A DNA stretch of 64,000 nt from Streptomyces sp. NBC_01268 (GCF_036240795.1 NZ_CP108454.1:6818001-6882000), one strand, 5' to 3'; shown: positions 50,312 to 59,570, numbered from the stretch's first letter. Numbers and translations: made by a program. Notes: generated by a model not told the origin, from the letters alone.

Positions 50312-51094
50312 TCATTCCGCCGTGCCGGACGACTCGGCCGTGCGGGAGGAATCCGCCGGGCCGGACGCCTCAGCCGCCCCCAGATACGCCGCCCGCACCC
50401 TCGGGTCGGCCCGCACCCGGTCCGCCGGCCCCTCGGCGAGGACCCGGCCCAGGTCGAGCACCACGACCCGGGCGCACAGCTCCATCACGAAGGAGACGTG
50501 GTGCTCGACGAGCAGCACCGCGCAGCCCTCCTCGTCGGCCACGTACCGCACCACGGCCGCGAGTTGCCCGCGTTCCTCGGCCGACATGCCGGAGGCCGGC
50601 TCGTCGAGCAGGAGCAGCCGGGGCGGGTCGGCCAGGGCCCGGGCCAGCTCCACCATCCGGGCCTGCCCGACGGGCAGCGCGCCCGCGTACGTGCCGGCGA
50701 GCGCGTCGAGCCCGCAGGAGCGCAGCACCTGGGCGGCCCGGTCCCGGCGGGCCCGGGCCGGGCCCCGGCGCCACTCCTGGGCGACGACCAGGTTGTCCGT
50801 CACCGTCAGCTGGCCGAAGAGCTGCTGGCGCTGGAAGGTGCGCCGCACCCCGTGCCGGGCCCGCCACACGGGGGAGCGGCGCGAGACGTCCGTACCGTCC
50901 AGGAGGACCCTGCCCCGGTCCGGGCGCCGGATCCCGGACAGCACGTCGAAGAGGGTCGTCTTCCCGGCGCCGTTGGGCCCGATGAGGCCGCAGACCTCAC
51001 CGGACCGTACGGAGACGTCGACGTCGTCGAGGGCGCGGACCCCGCCGAAGCGGACCCCGACGCCCCGGGCGTCGAGCAGCGTGTCGTCACTCAT
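50312..51094 (-). CDS. Liv-type ABC transporter ATP-binding protein (LivG-like)
   Basis: 260 residues. Walker A GLIGPNGAGKTTLF, the LivG-type signature LPVGQARMVELARALA in place of LSGGQ, Walker B RLLLLDEPASGMSAEE and the H-loop LLVEHHVSFVM. The tail is a Ser/Ala/Glu-rich extension (SGPADSSRTAESSGTAE). The start overlaps the stop of the fused permease/ATPase gene (ATGA). It is the second ATPase of the importer. Confidence 0.92.
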   Translation of the reverse strand: MSDDTLLDARGVGVRFGGVRALDDVDVSVRSGEVCGLIGPNGAGKTTLFDVLSGIRRPDRGRVLLDGTDVSRRSPVWRARHGVRRTFQRQQLFGQLTVTDNLVVAQEWRRGPARARRDRAAQVLRSCGLDALAGTYAGALPVGQARMVELARALADPPRLLLLDEPASGMSAEERGQLAAVVRYVADEEGCAVLLVEHHVSFVMELCARVVVLDLGRVLAEGPADRVRADPRVRAAYLGAAEASGPADSSRTAESSGTAE

Positions 51095-53769
51095 GTCCGG
51101 ACCCCCATCCCCAGGTAGGCGTCGGCGAGCCGGTCGGCGTCGGCCTCGGCGCGCGGCCCGCACCACACGATCCGGCCCTCGGCCAGGTAGGCCACGGTGT
51201 CCGCGAGGCCCAGCGCCTCGGCGGCCTTCTCCTCGACCAGGAGCAGCGCGGTGCCCCGCGCCCGCAGCTCGGCGAGCAGCCGGAACACCTCGTCGACGAC
51301 CCGGGGCGCGAGGCCGAGGGACGGTTCGTCGGCGACGAGGACGGCGGGCGGGCGCTGGAGCAGCGGGGCGAGGGCGAGGAGTTGCTGCTCGCCGCCGGAG
51401 AGCGAGCCGGCCGCCACGGTGCGGCGGGCGGCGAGCGCCGGGAAGCGGCTGTAGACGGCCTCCCGGTCCCCGGCGTCGGGGAGTTGGAGCGCCAGGTTCT
51501 CCTCGATGGAGAGCCCGGCGAAGATGCCCCGCCCCTCGGGCGCGAGCCGCACCCCGCGCCGGGCCCGCGCCACCGCGGAGTCGCCGCGCGCCTCGGTCCC
51601 CCCAACCCGTACGGCGCCGTCCCTGGCCGCGAGGAGTCCGCCGGCGACCCGGCACAGGGTGGACTTCCCGGCGCCGTTGGCCCCGAGGACGGCGACGATC
51701 TCCCCGGGCCGGACGAGCAGGTCGACCCCGTGCAGCACGTCCGCTCCGCCGCCGTACCCGGCCCGTACGGAGGTGAGCTCCAGGGCCGCGGGCCGGGGCG
51801 GCGCGACCGCGGCGGGTCCGGCTCCGGCCTCGGCCCGCGCTGCTGCCTTCGCCCGGCGGGCCGCCCAGCGGGCGGGGACGGCCGCCGCGTAGCCGTCCGG
51901 GTCGTTGGCCAGGGCGAGGCCCGCGAGGCCGAACAGCACGACGGGCAGATGGGCGGAGTCGGTCACGTACTGGGCGAGCAGGTGCGGGGCCACCGCGAAG
52001 ACCAGGCCCGCGACCACCGCGTACTGCGGGCGCCGCACGCCCGCCGCGACCACCACCGCGAGCCACACCAGGCCCGTCATCGCCGGGAAGTCGGTCGCCG
52101 TGACGCGCGTGTTGTACGAGGCGTAGAGCACCCCGCCGAAACCGGCGACGGCCGCCGACACCGTGAACACCAGCAGTTTGGTGCGCACCACCGACACCCC
52201 CGAGGCCGCCGCGGCGGCGGGCGCCGAGCGGACCGCGAGCATCGCCCGGCCCCGCCGGGAGTTCCGCAGCCGCGTCAGCCCGGCCACGCCCGCCGCGCTC
52301 AGCAGGACGAGGACGACGCCCATCGCCCGGTCGTCGGAGAGGTCGAGCGGCCCGAGGACCGGGCGCGGGATCTCCCAGCCGGTGTCGCCGTTGCGCAGCC
52401 ACCCGAACTGGAAGAGGACCTGGTCCGCGAGGAAGGCCAGGGCGAGCGTCGCCAGTGCCAGCGAACGCCCGCCGAGGCGCAGCGCGGGCAGCGCCACGAC
52501 CGCGCCGAGCAGCGCGGCCACCGCCGTGCCCGCGAGCGCCGCCGCCGCGAACGGCCAGCCGCGGCTCATCAGCAGCCCGGCCACGAGCGCCGCGCTCGTC
52601 ACGAACGTGGCCTGGGCCAGCGACACCATCGCGCCCAGCCCGGTCACCACCGCGAAGGAGAGGAGGACCAGTCCGATGGCGAGGCCCTGGGCGAGGACGC
52701 CGCTCCAGAACGGGGTGGTGACGGTGTAGAAGGCCCCGCACAGCAGCGCCCCGGCCAGCGCCCACGGGCCCCAGCGGCGCAGCGGCCCCAGGCCCGCGAG
52801 CCGGTCGTCGGGCGGCGGGTCCGCGGCGGCCGTGCCCGCGGCCCGCTCCCGCCGGGCCAGCAGCACCAGGCCGGCGAACAGGATCAGGAACGGCACCGCC
52901 GTGCGGAAGCCGGTCAGGCCCTCGGCGAAACTCGCGTACCCGGCGACGAGGTTCTGCACCACGCCCAGCGCGAGCCCGCCCGCGAACGCGAGCGGCACGG
53001 AGGCGAAGCGGCCGAGGACCGCGGCGGTCGCCGACACGAAGAGGAAGAGGGTGTAGTCGTGCGCGGAGAGCCCGAGCAGCGGCGTGGCGAGCACCCCGGC
53101 GAGCCCGGCGAGCGCGGACGACAGCATCCAGGCGACGGAGGACAGCCGGTCGGCGTCCACGCCGCGCAGCTCCGCGAGGGACCGGTTGTCGACGGCGGCC
53201 CGCAGCCGCAGCCCGAGCCGGGTGTGCCGCAGCAGCACCCACAGGCCGGCCGCCACGGCCGCCGTCACCACCCAGGTGATCAGCTGGTCGGAGTCGACGC
53301 CGACCCCGTCGATGCCGAGGGCTTCGAACGGCTGCCAGGAGACGGCCGGGCTCGGCCCGACGCCCGGCAGCCCGAACTGGTTCTCGGCGGGCCTGACGGG
53401 GGCCCCGGCCCGTTCCAGGAGCTCCACCGCCCACAGCCCGGCGGCCGGGAGCGCCACCAGCAGGCCGATCGTCGCCGTGATCTGCGCGGTCTCGCCGACG
53501 CGGGCCAGCTTCCGGAACATCAGCCGGTCCAGCGCCCAGCCGAGGCCGGGCGCCACGCCGAGGACGAGCAGCAGGGCGGTCGGCACGGCGGGCCAGCCCA
53601 AGCCGGAGTGGAGTTCGTAGAAGGCGAGGGCGCACAGGTACGCCGTCGCGCCGTGCGCGAAGTTGAACAGGCCGGAGGCGGTGGAGGAGAGCACGAGCCC
53701 GGTCGCGAGCAGCGCGTACAGCGCCCCGGAGACCAGACCGCTCAGCACGAAGCCCAGGAGGTCGCCCAC
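51091..53769 (-). CDS. Fused LivH-LivM-LivF importer subunit (two permeases plus ATPase)
   Basis: 892 residues from a GTG. Three modules in one chain: LivH-type permease (about 1-310; SGLVSGALYALLATGLVL, FNFAHGATAYL, LGLRLRAAVDNRSLAELRGV), LivM-type permease (about 330-640; GLGAMVSLAQATFVTSAALV, SRRGRAMLAVRSAP, FGGVLYASYNTRVT), and LivF-type ATPase (about 660-892; Walker A AVLGANGAGKSTLC, signature LSGGEQQLLALA, Walker B VLVADEPSLGLAP). In most bacteria these are three genes. The substrate is inferred below from the ligase neighbour. Located in the inner membrane with cytosolic ATPase. Confidence 0.9.
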   Translation of the reverse strand: MGDLLGFVLSGLVSGALYALLATGLVLSSTASGLFNFAHGATAYLCALAFYELHSGLGWPAVPTALLLVLGVAPGLGWALDRLMFRKLARVGETAQITATIGLLVALPAAGLWAVELLERAGAPVRPAENQFGLPGVGPSPAVSWQPFEALGIDGVGVDSDQLITWVVTAAVAAGLWVLLRHTRLGLRLRAAVDNRSLAELRGVDADRLSSVAWMLSSALAGLAGVLATPLLGLSAHDYTLFLFVSATAAVLGRFASVPLAFAGGLALGVVQNLVAGYASFAEGLTGFRTAVPFLILFAGLVLLARRERAAGTAAADPPPDDRLAGLGPLRRWGPWALAGALLCGAFYTVTTPFWSGVLAQGLAIGLVLLSFAVVTGLGAMVSLAQATFVTSAALVAGLLMSRGWPFAAAALAGTAVAALLGAVVALPALRLGGRSLALATLALAFLADQVLFQFGWLRNGDTGWEIPRPVLGPLDLSDDRAMGVVLVLLSAAGVAGLTRLRNSRRGRAMLAVRSAPAAAAASGVSVVRTKLLVFTVSAAVAGFGGVLYASYNTRVTATDFPAMTGLVWLAVVVAAGVRRPQYAVVAGLVFAVAPHLLAQYVTDSAHLPVVLFGLAGLALANDPDGYAAAVPARWAARRAKAAARAEAGAGPAAVAPPRPAALELTSVRAGYGGGADVLHGVDLLVRPGEIVAVLGANGAGKSTLCRVAGGLLAARDGAVRVGGTEARGDSAVARARRGVRLAPEGRGIFAGLSIEENLALQLPDAGDREAVYSRFPALAARRTVAAGSLSGGEQQLLALAPLLQRPPAVLVADEPSLGLAPRVVDEVFRLLAELRARGTALLLVEEKAAEALGLADTVAYLAEGRIVWCGPRAEADADRLADAYLGMGVRT

Positions 53770-53781
53770 GTGACCGCGCCC

Positions 53782-55050
53782 CTACCCGAAGGGGATCGGC
53801 GGGTAGCAGCGGAAGGGCACGGCCACCTCGTAGCGCCCGTTCGTCAGCCGGACGAGCGCGCCGCAGCCGAAGCTCTCCTTCTGGCCCTTGGGCTCGGCCC
53901 GGTCCCCGACGAGGGTGCCGGTGTCGGAGAAGCCGGCCGCCGCCTTCTGGAAGGACTCGACGCTGAGGTCCTTGCCGGCCTTGGCGGCGATGGAGAGGAA
54001 GAGGTCGGCGCTCATGTACCCGGTGAGCATGTGCATGCTGAGCGGCACGTTCTTGCCGCCCGCCGCCTTCCTGATGTCCGCCTTGAACCGGCTCATCGCC
54101 GGGCTGTCGGACTCGAAGGGCTGGAACTGCAGCAGCACCACGACCCCGTCGAGGGCCTGCCGGGTGGCGTCCTTGGCGAGCAGTCCGGGGTCGTAGTCGG
54201 TCGGGTCGGAGAGCACGCCCTTGTACCCGGCCCGCTTGAGCGCGGTGAACAGACCGATGTTGTACGGGGTCTGCATGACCGACACCACGGCGTCGGGGGC
54301 CCGGCCGCCGGGCCCGGAGCGCAGGATCTCCTTGGTGTACGCGGACCAGTCGCTCGGCAGGGAGGTGGCGGGTACGGAGGCCTTGGCGTAGGCGAGTCCG
54401 AAGCCGGCGGCCCGGAAGCCCTGGGTGAAGGTGCGGATGCCGAAGCGGCCGGCGTCGCTGTCGCCGGCGATCAGCGCGACCGAGCGGCCCTTCGCGCCGC
54501 CGAGGACGGTGGCGAGCCCTTCGGGCCAGGTCTGGTTGAGGGTGCCGCCGGGGGTGGGGACGAGGCAGCCGTTGAAGCCGTACATGTGCTTCGGGCCGCA
54601 GAAGGAGGGAAGGGTGCCCCAGCCGACGGTGGGCACGGCCCGGGAGTCGAGGAAGTCGGCGCCCGCGAAGGTCACCGAGCTCATCGGCGCGACCGCGAAG
54701 ACCTGCTCCTGCTGGACCAGTCTGCGGGCCGCGGCGAGGTTGCGCGCGGGGTCCTGGCCGTCGTCCTCGGCGCCCAGGTACTCGATCCGGCGCCCGTTGA
54801 CGCCGCCCTCGGCGTTGGCCCGGGCGTAGCGGGCCCGTGCGCCGAGGTCGGTGTCCTTCTTGGAGTAGCCGCTGGCGCTGGTCATGGAGACGATGCCGCC
54901 GACCTTGACCGAGTCGGCGGTCACTCCGCGTACCGTCCCCTTCGCGTCCGTGGGCTTCGTCGGATCGCCGTTGGTGGAGGCGGAGTTGCAGGCGGTGGCG
55001 AGGAGCAGGGCCGCCGCCGCGGTGGCGAGGGTGCGGATCGTTCTGGACAC
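53782..55050 (-). CDS. Substrate-binding lipoprotein of the Liv-type importer
   Basis: 422 residues. A signal with lipobox LATAC (mature Cys about 21) is followed by a type I periplasmic-binding fold: VKVGGIVSMTSASGYSKKDT, AARRLVQQEQVFAVAPMSS, GRSVALIAGDSDAGRFGI and LDGVVVLLQFQPFESDSP. It should be tethered outside and deliver ligand to the permease. Four Cys in the mature part (FCGPKH, GFNGCL, FGCG, FRCY) may form disulfides. GGAGGG lies upstream of the GTG. Confidence 0.9.
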   Translation of the reverse strand: MSRTIRTLATAAAALLLATACNSASTNGDPTKPTDAKGTVRGVTADSVKVGGIVSMTSASGYSKKDTDLGARARYARANAEGGVNGRRIEYLGAEDDGQDPARNLAAARRLVQQEQVFAVAPMSSVTFAGADFLDSRAVPTVGWGTLPSFCGPKHMYGFNGCLVPTPGGTLNQTWPEGLATVLGGAKGRSVALIAGDSDAGRFGIRTFTQGFRAAGFGLAYAKASVPATSLPSDWSAYTKEILRSGPGGRAPDAVVSVMQTPYNIGLFTALKRAGYKGVLSDPTDYDPGLLAKDATRQALDGVVVLLQFQPFESDSPAMSRFKADIRKAAGGKNVPLSMHMLTGYMSADLFLSIAAKAGKDLSVESFQKAAAGFSDTGTLVGDRAEPKGQKESFGCGALVRLTNGRYEVAVPFRCYPPIPFG

Positions 55051-55079
55051 GGTCGGTCATCCCTCCGTCGGGTGACCGC

Positions 55080-55108
55080 ATTCTGTGAGTGACCTGATGA
55101 ACCGTCAA
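55080..55108 (-). promoter_or_regulatory. Promoter of the Liv operon
   Basis: On the minus strand, TTGACG (55108-55103), 17-bp spacer, CAGAAT (55085-55080). About 30 bases before the GTG of the binding-protein gene. The -35 overlaps the first of two direct repeats. Confidence 0.6.
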
Positions 55109-55128
55109 TAACTGATGCAACGTCAATT
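55094..55128. promoter_or_regulatory. Direct repeats over the Liv promoter (probable operator)
   Basis: CTGATGAACCGTCAATA (55094-55110) and CTGATGCAACGTCAATT (55112-55128), 14 of 17 identical, 18 bp apart, AT-rich for this genome. Two sites on the same helix face over the -35 suggest cooperative binding of a regulator, which is not encoded next to them. Confidence 0.55.
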
Positions 55129-55197
55129 GATGATGTGTCAGCGGGGTTTGGCGGAGGCTTCTCCGGTCCTTCGGACCCTTCTCCGGCCCCGCCCGGG

Positions 55198-57027
55198 TCA
55201 GCCGTAGAGCGCGTCGACCTCCACCGCGTACGCCTTCTCGATCGCCTTCCGCTTCAGCTTCAGGGACGGGGTCAGCAGCCCGTGCTCCTCGCTGAACGGG
55301 TGGGCCAGGATGCGGAAGGTGCGGATCGACTCCGCCTGCGACACCGCGATGTTCGCCGTCACCACCGCCCGCCGTATCTCCGCCTCCAGGACCGGGTCGC
55401 GCACCAGCTCGGCGGCCGGCAGCGGCGCCCGGTTCTGCATCGAGAGCCAGTGGTCCACGGCCTCCTGGTCCAGCGTCACCAGCGCGGCGACATAGGGCCG
55501 GTCGTTGCCGACGACGATGCACTGGGCCACCAGCGGATGGTTGCGCACCCGCTCCTCCAGGCCGGCCGGGGCGACGCTCTTGCCGCCCGAGGTCACCAGG
55601 ATCTCCTTCTTCCGCCCGGTGATCGTCAGATAGCCGTCCTCGTCGAGCGCGCCCAGATCCCCGGTGGCCAGCCAGCCGTCGTTCAGCACGGCGGCCGTCG
55701 ACCTGGGGTCGTTGAGGTAGCCGGAGAACACCTGCCCGCCGTGCAGCCACACCTCGCCGTCCTCCGCGATGTGCACCGTCGTCCCCGGCACCGGCTGCCC
55801 CACGGTCCCGTACTTGGTGCGCTCCGGCGGGTTCGCCGTCGCCGCCGCCGACGACTCCGTCAGGCCGTACCCCTCGAAGACCGTCACCCCGGCACCCTCG
55901 AAGAACAGACCCAGCTGCCGGTCCATGCCCGAGCCGCCCGACATCGCGTGCCGCACCCGGCCGCCGAGCGCGTCGCGGACCTTCCCGTACACCGTCTTCT
56001 CGAAGAACTGGTGCTGCATCCGCAGCGCCGCCGACGGACCGGGGCCGATGCCGAAGGCCTTGTGCTCCAGCGCCTCCGCGTAGCGGACCGCCACCTCCAC
56101 GGCCTTGTCGAACGGGCCCCTCCTGCCCTCCTTCTCGGCCCGGCGCCGGGCCGCGTGGAAGATCTTCTCGAAGACGTACGGCACGGCCAGCACGAACGTG
56201 GGCCGGAACGCGGCCAGGTCCGGAAGCAGCTCGGCGGCCGCCATCACCGGCTGGTGGCCCACCTTCACCGCGCCCCGGATCGCCGCCACCTCCACCATCC
56301 GCCCGAAGACGTGCGCGAGCGGGAGGAAGAGCAGCGTGGACGCGGCGTCCCCCGGGCGGGAGCGGAACACCGGCTCCCAGCGCCCGATCAGCATGTCCGT
56401 CTCGAACATGAAGTTGGCGTGGGTGATCACGCACCCCTTGGGGCGGCCCGTCGTCCCCGAGGTGTAGATGACCGTCGCCACCGACTCGGGCGTCACCGCC
56501 CGACGGTGCCGGTGCACCACGTCCTCGTCGATCTCGACGCCCGCCTCGACCAGCTCGGCGACCGCGCCGCGGCCCGCGTCGAGCTGCCACAGGCGCTGCA
56601 GCCGGGGCAGCCGGTCGATCACCGAGCCGATCGTCATCGCGTGGTCCTCGTGCTCCACCACGCACGCGGTGACCTCGGCGTCGTGCAGCATCCAGAAGAC
56701 CTGCTCGGCGGAGGACGTCGGATAGACCGGCACGGGCTGCGCGCCCAGCGTCCACAGCGCGAAGTCGAACAGCGTCCACTCGTACCGGGTCCGCGACATG
56801 ATCGCGACGCGGTCGCCGAACCGCACCCCGTGCGCGATGAGCCCCTTCGCCAGGGCCAGCACCTCGTCGCGGAACGCGGCGGCGGTCACATCGCGCCACA
56901 CGCCCTCGGCGTCCTTGCGGCCGAGGGCGACCCTGTCCGGATCCCGCTCGGCATGGTCGAACACGGCGTCCGCCAGACCGCCGACCTGAGGCGCCGCCTC
57001 GACGGGCGGCACGGTGAACTCGCGCAC
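55198..57027 (-). CDS. Long-chain-fatty-acid--CoA ligase-type AMP-forming ligase
   Basis: 609 residues from a GTG preceded by GAGGAG. AMP-binding motif VIYTSGTTGRPKGCVITHAN, VTVFEGYGLTESSAA, GWLATGDLGALDEDGYLTI and the catalytic Lys region LKLKRKAIEKAY identify the FadD15-like group of acyl-CoA ligases. It activates a carboxylic acid with ATP and CoA. It lies upstream of the Liv importer on the same strand, separated by that operon's own promoter (147 bp). Confidence 0.92.
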   Translation of the reverse strand: MREFTVPPVEAAPQVGGLADAVFDHAERDPDRVALGRKDAEGVWRDVTAAAFRDEVLALAKGLIAHGVRFGDRVAIMSRTRYEWTLFDFALWTLGAQPVPVYPTSSAEQVFWMLHDAEVTACVVEHEDHAMTIGSVIDRLPRLQRLWQLDAGRGAVAELVEAGVEIDEDVVHRHRRAVTPESVATVIYTSGTTGRPKGCVITHANFMFETDMLIGRWEPVFRSRPGDAASTLLFLPLAHVFGRMVEVAAIRGAVKVGHQPVMAAAELLPDLAAFRPTFVLAVPYVFEKIFHAARRRAEKEGRRGPFDKAVEVAVRYAEALEHKAFGIGPGPSAALRMQHQFFEKTVYGKVRDALGGRVRHAMSGGSGMDRQLGLFFEGAGVTVFEGYGLTESSAAATANPPERTKYGTVGQPVPGTTVHIAEDGEVWLHGGQVFSGYLNDPRSTAAVLNDGWLATGDLGALDEDGYLTITGRKKEILVTSGGKSVAPAGLEERVRNHPLVAQCIVVGNDRPYVAALVTLDQEAVDHWLSMQNRAPLPAAELVRDPVLEAEIRRAVVTANIAVSQAESIRTFRILAHPFSEEHGLLTPSLKLKRKAIEKAYAVEVDALYG

Positions 57028-57502
57028 TGACCTGCTCCTCGCCCACTCGATGTCGCCATCCGTACGGCGCCGGTGACGGTACCCCACGGCGCTCACGGGC
57101 GGGAGGGCCTTCACCAAGCCGCGACATTGACCGTATCCACAGGTCAGGCCCGGGAAACCGGGCAAGTGGAAGGAGCGGGGGGCTCGTTGCGTGACCGCTG
57201 GTAAGCCGTGCGGTCGGGAATCTCCACGGAATCTGTACCGAGCGCTCACCGGGACAGGGGACCCGGAGGGCGCGCGGGAAGCGCAAGAAGGATGTCGGCC
57301 GTTCTGGGCGGGGGTGGATCGGGGTGGATCGGGGTGGATCGGCGGTGGACCGGGGTGGATCGGCGGTGGACCGGGGGCGCCTCGGGGGAGCGGGGGAGTC
57401 GGATGCCTCGGGCCGTCGGGCCGTCGGGCCGTCGGGGGAGTCGGATGGCTCGGGGGCCGGGTGGCTCGGGGGAGCCGCCGGGGCTTCGCCCCGCCCGGCG
57501 CC
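57028..57502. other. 475-bp region without a gene
   Basis: The part next to 57027 should hold the ligase promoter; I see no convincing -35/-10 pair. From 57311 it is repeats (separate entry). Reading frames through it are repeat-driven and lack ribosome sites. Confidence 0.6.
57311..57436. repeat. Repeat-rich block downstream of the LysR gene
   Basis: GGGGTGGATC occurs three times in tandem (57311-57340), then a 21-bp composite (GGGGTGGATC plus GGCGGTGGACC) twice (57331-57372). CCGTCGGG follows three times (57413-57436). A 22-bp segment ending GAGTCGGATGxCTCGGG is repeated about 41 bp apart. Confidence 0.85.
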
Positions 57503-58381
57503 TCACCGCGGCCGGTGCAGCCGGTCCCCGCCCGCCAGGATCGCCGTGGCGAGCGCGTCCGCCGCGTCCTGGGTCGCCCCGCCCCGCCGCCCCTTGCGCA
57601 GCACGAAGTCGACCGCGCCGAGCTCCGGCAGCCCCGCCCGCGCCGGGACCTCCACCAGGCCCGGCGGGACCAGGCCGCGGGTGTGCGCCATCACCCCGAG
57701 GCCGGCGCGGGCCGCCGCCACGTTCGCGCTCAGGCTCGTACTGGTGCACGCGATCCGCCAGGGCCGCCCCTGCTCCCGCAGCGCCTCCAGGGCGCGGGCC
57801 CGGGTGATCCCGGGCGGCGGGAAGACGATCAGCGGCACCGGGCGCTCCGGATCGAGCCGCAGCCGCGGCGAACCGATCCACACGAGCACGTCCTGCCAGA
57901 CCAGCTCGCCGCCGGTCTCGTCGCCCCGCCGCTTGGCGAGGATCAGGTCGAGCCGCCCGGCCTCCAGCCGGGACTGGAGCGTGCCGGAGAGCTCCACCGT
58001 GAGCTCCAGGTCGACCTCGGGGTGCTCGCGGCGGAAGGCCTCCAGGATCTCCGGCAGGCGGGTCGTCACGAAGTCCTCCGAGGCCCCGAAGCGCAGTCGC
58101 CCGCGCAGCCGGGTCCCGGTGAAGAAGGCCGCCGCCCGCTCGTGCGCCTCCAGGATCGCGCGCGCGAAACCGAGCATGGCCTCGCCGTCCTCGGTCAGCT
58201 CCACGCCGTGCGTGTCCCGGACGAAGAGGGGGCGGCCGGTCGCCTCCTCCAGGCGGCGCACGTGCTGGCTCACGGTCGACTGCCGCAGACCGAGCCGCCG
58301 GGCGGCCTGGGTGAAGCTCAGGGTCTGCGCGACCGCGAGGAAGGTGCGCAGCTGCGTCGGCTCGTACACGGTCGCGGTCAC
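57503..58381 (-). CDS. LysR-family transcriptional regulator
   Basis: 292 residues. N-terminal HTH LRTFLAVAQTLSFTQAARRL, then QSTVSQHVRRLEEATGRPLF. The effector domain begins RGRLRFGASEDFVTTRLPEI and ends with AVDFVLRKGRRGGA. The GTG at 58381 is taken as the start. It is divergent from the SBF-family symporter at 58484, with a T-N11-A palindrome between, so the symporter is the likely target. Confidence 0.92.
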   Translation of the reverse strand: MTATVYEPTQLRTFLAVAQTLSFTQAARRLGLRQSTVSQHVRRLEEATGRPLFVRDTHGVELTEDGEAMLGFARAILEAHERAAAFFTGTRLRGRLRFGASEDFVTTRLPEILEAFRREHPEVDLELTVELSGTLQSRLEAGRLDLILAKRRGDETGGELVWQDVLVWIGSPRLRLDPERPVPLIVFPPPGITRARALEALREQGRPWRIACTSTSLSANVAAARAGLGVMAHTRGLVPPGLVEVPARAGLPELGAVDFVLRKGRRGGATQDAADALATAILAGGDRLHRPR

Positions 58382-58410
58382 CGCCGACCGTACCGCGCGA
58401 GCGGTCGGCT

Positions 58411-58425
58411 ATCACGTTTCGTGAT
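58411..58425. promoter_or_regulatory. LysR-type T-N11-A box
   Basis: ATCACG-TTT-CGTGAT, perfect six-base arms, with T at 58412 and A at 58424 in T-N11-A register. In the 102-bp divergent region between the LysR and symporter genes. Confidence 0.7.
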
Positions 58426-58483
58426 GACAGTCAGTGTGCTGTACGGGATTCCCGATCGAGGGCGGGTCCCCCAGGATGGACGC

Positions 58484-59557
58484 ATGAGTTCCCGCCCGCC
58501 CCGCAGGCCCCTGCTGCCGTCCTGGCTGCCGGTCGACCCGTACATACTGGCCCTGCTCGGCACGGTCGGCCTGGCCGCGCTGCTGCCCGCCTCCGGGACG
58601 GCCGCGACGGTGGCGGAAGGCGCCTCGAAGGCGGCCGTCGCGCTGCTGTTCTTCCTCTACGGGGCACGCCTCTCGACCCGCGAGGCGCTGGAGGGGCTGA
58701 AGCACTGGCGGCTCCACGTCACCGTCCTGGCCTGCACGTTCCTCCTCTTCCCGGTGCTCGGGCTCGCCGCGCGCGCTCTGGTGCCGACGGTGCTCACCCC
58801 CTCCCTGTACAGCGGCCTGCTCTTCCTGTGCCTGGTGCCGTCCACCATCCAGTCCTCGATCGCCTTCACGTCGATGGCGCGCGGCAACGTACCCGCCGCG
58901 ATCTGCGCGGGCTCCTTCTCCTCGCTCGCCGGCATCGTCCTCACCCCGCTCCTCGCCGCGGCCCTGCTCGGCAACGGCGCGGGCGGCCTGTCCGCGGACT
59001 CGCTGGTGAAGATCGTGCTCCAGCTGCTGGTGCCCTTCGTGGCGGGACAGCTGCTGCGCCGCTGGGTCGGCGGCTTCCTCGTCCGGAACAAGAAGGTGCT
59101 CGGATACGTCGACCGGGGCTCGATCCTCCTCGTCGTCTACACCGCCTTCAGTGCGGGCATGACCCAGGGCGTCTGGCACCTGGTCACCCCCGCCCGGCTC
59201 GGGATGCTGGTGGCGGTGGAGGCGGTGCTGCTCGCCGTGATGCTCTCGCTGACCTGGTACGGGGCCGAGCGGCTCGGCTTCGGACGGGCGGACCGGATCG
59301 CGATCCAGTTCGCCGGCTCCAAGAAGAGCCTGGCGGCGGGACTCCCGATGGCGAGCGTGCTGTTCGGCGCCCAGGCCTCGCTCGCGGTGCTGCCGCTGAT
59401 GCTCTTCCACCAGATGCAGCTGATGGTCTGCGCGGTGATCGCGAAGCGCCGCTCGCTGGACCCGGAGGACGCGGAGACGGGCCAGGGCCCGGCCGGCCCC
59501 GCCGCCCCGGACGCCGAGTCCGTTGGCGGGATCACATCCCCGGCCGCCCCGCGATGA
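58484..59557 (+). CDS. Bile acid:sodium symporter (SBF-like/YfeH) family transporter
   Basis: 357 residues, about ten hydrophobic helices. The SBF-like features are VALLFFLYGARLSTREALEG, CLVPSTIQSSIAFTSMARGN, CAGSFSSLAGIVLTPLL and FAGSKKSLAAGLPMASVLFG (crossover region). AGGA precedes the ATG. Substrate unknown; the family also carries organic anions other than bile acids. The divergent LysR regulator and operator suggest inducible expression. Confidence 0.9.
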   Translation: MSSRPPRRPLLPSWLPVDPYILALLGTVGLAALLPASGTAATVAEGASKAAVALLFFLYGARLSTREALEGLKHWRLHVTVLACTFLLFPVLGLAARALVPTVLTPSLYSGLLFLCLVPSTIQSSIAFTSMARGNVPAAICAGSFSSLAGIVLTPLLAAALLGNGAGGLSADSLVKIVLQLLVPFVAGQLLRRWVGGFLVRNKKVLGYVDRGSILLVVYTAFSAGMTQGVWHLVTPARLGMLVAVEAVLLAVMLSLTWYGAERLGFGRADRIAIQFAGSKKSLAAGLPMASVLFGAQASLAVLPLMLFHQMQLMVCAVIAKRRSLDPEDAETGQGPAGPAAPDAESVGGITSPAAPR

Positions 59558-59570
59558 TCATCCGGGCCGC

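Noticed and set aside
50312..57286. 2324-codon minus-strand frame that looks like a giant protein
   Set aside because: It follows shadow frames through the ligase and permease genes; only its last part coincides with the real LivG gene.
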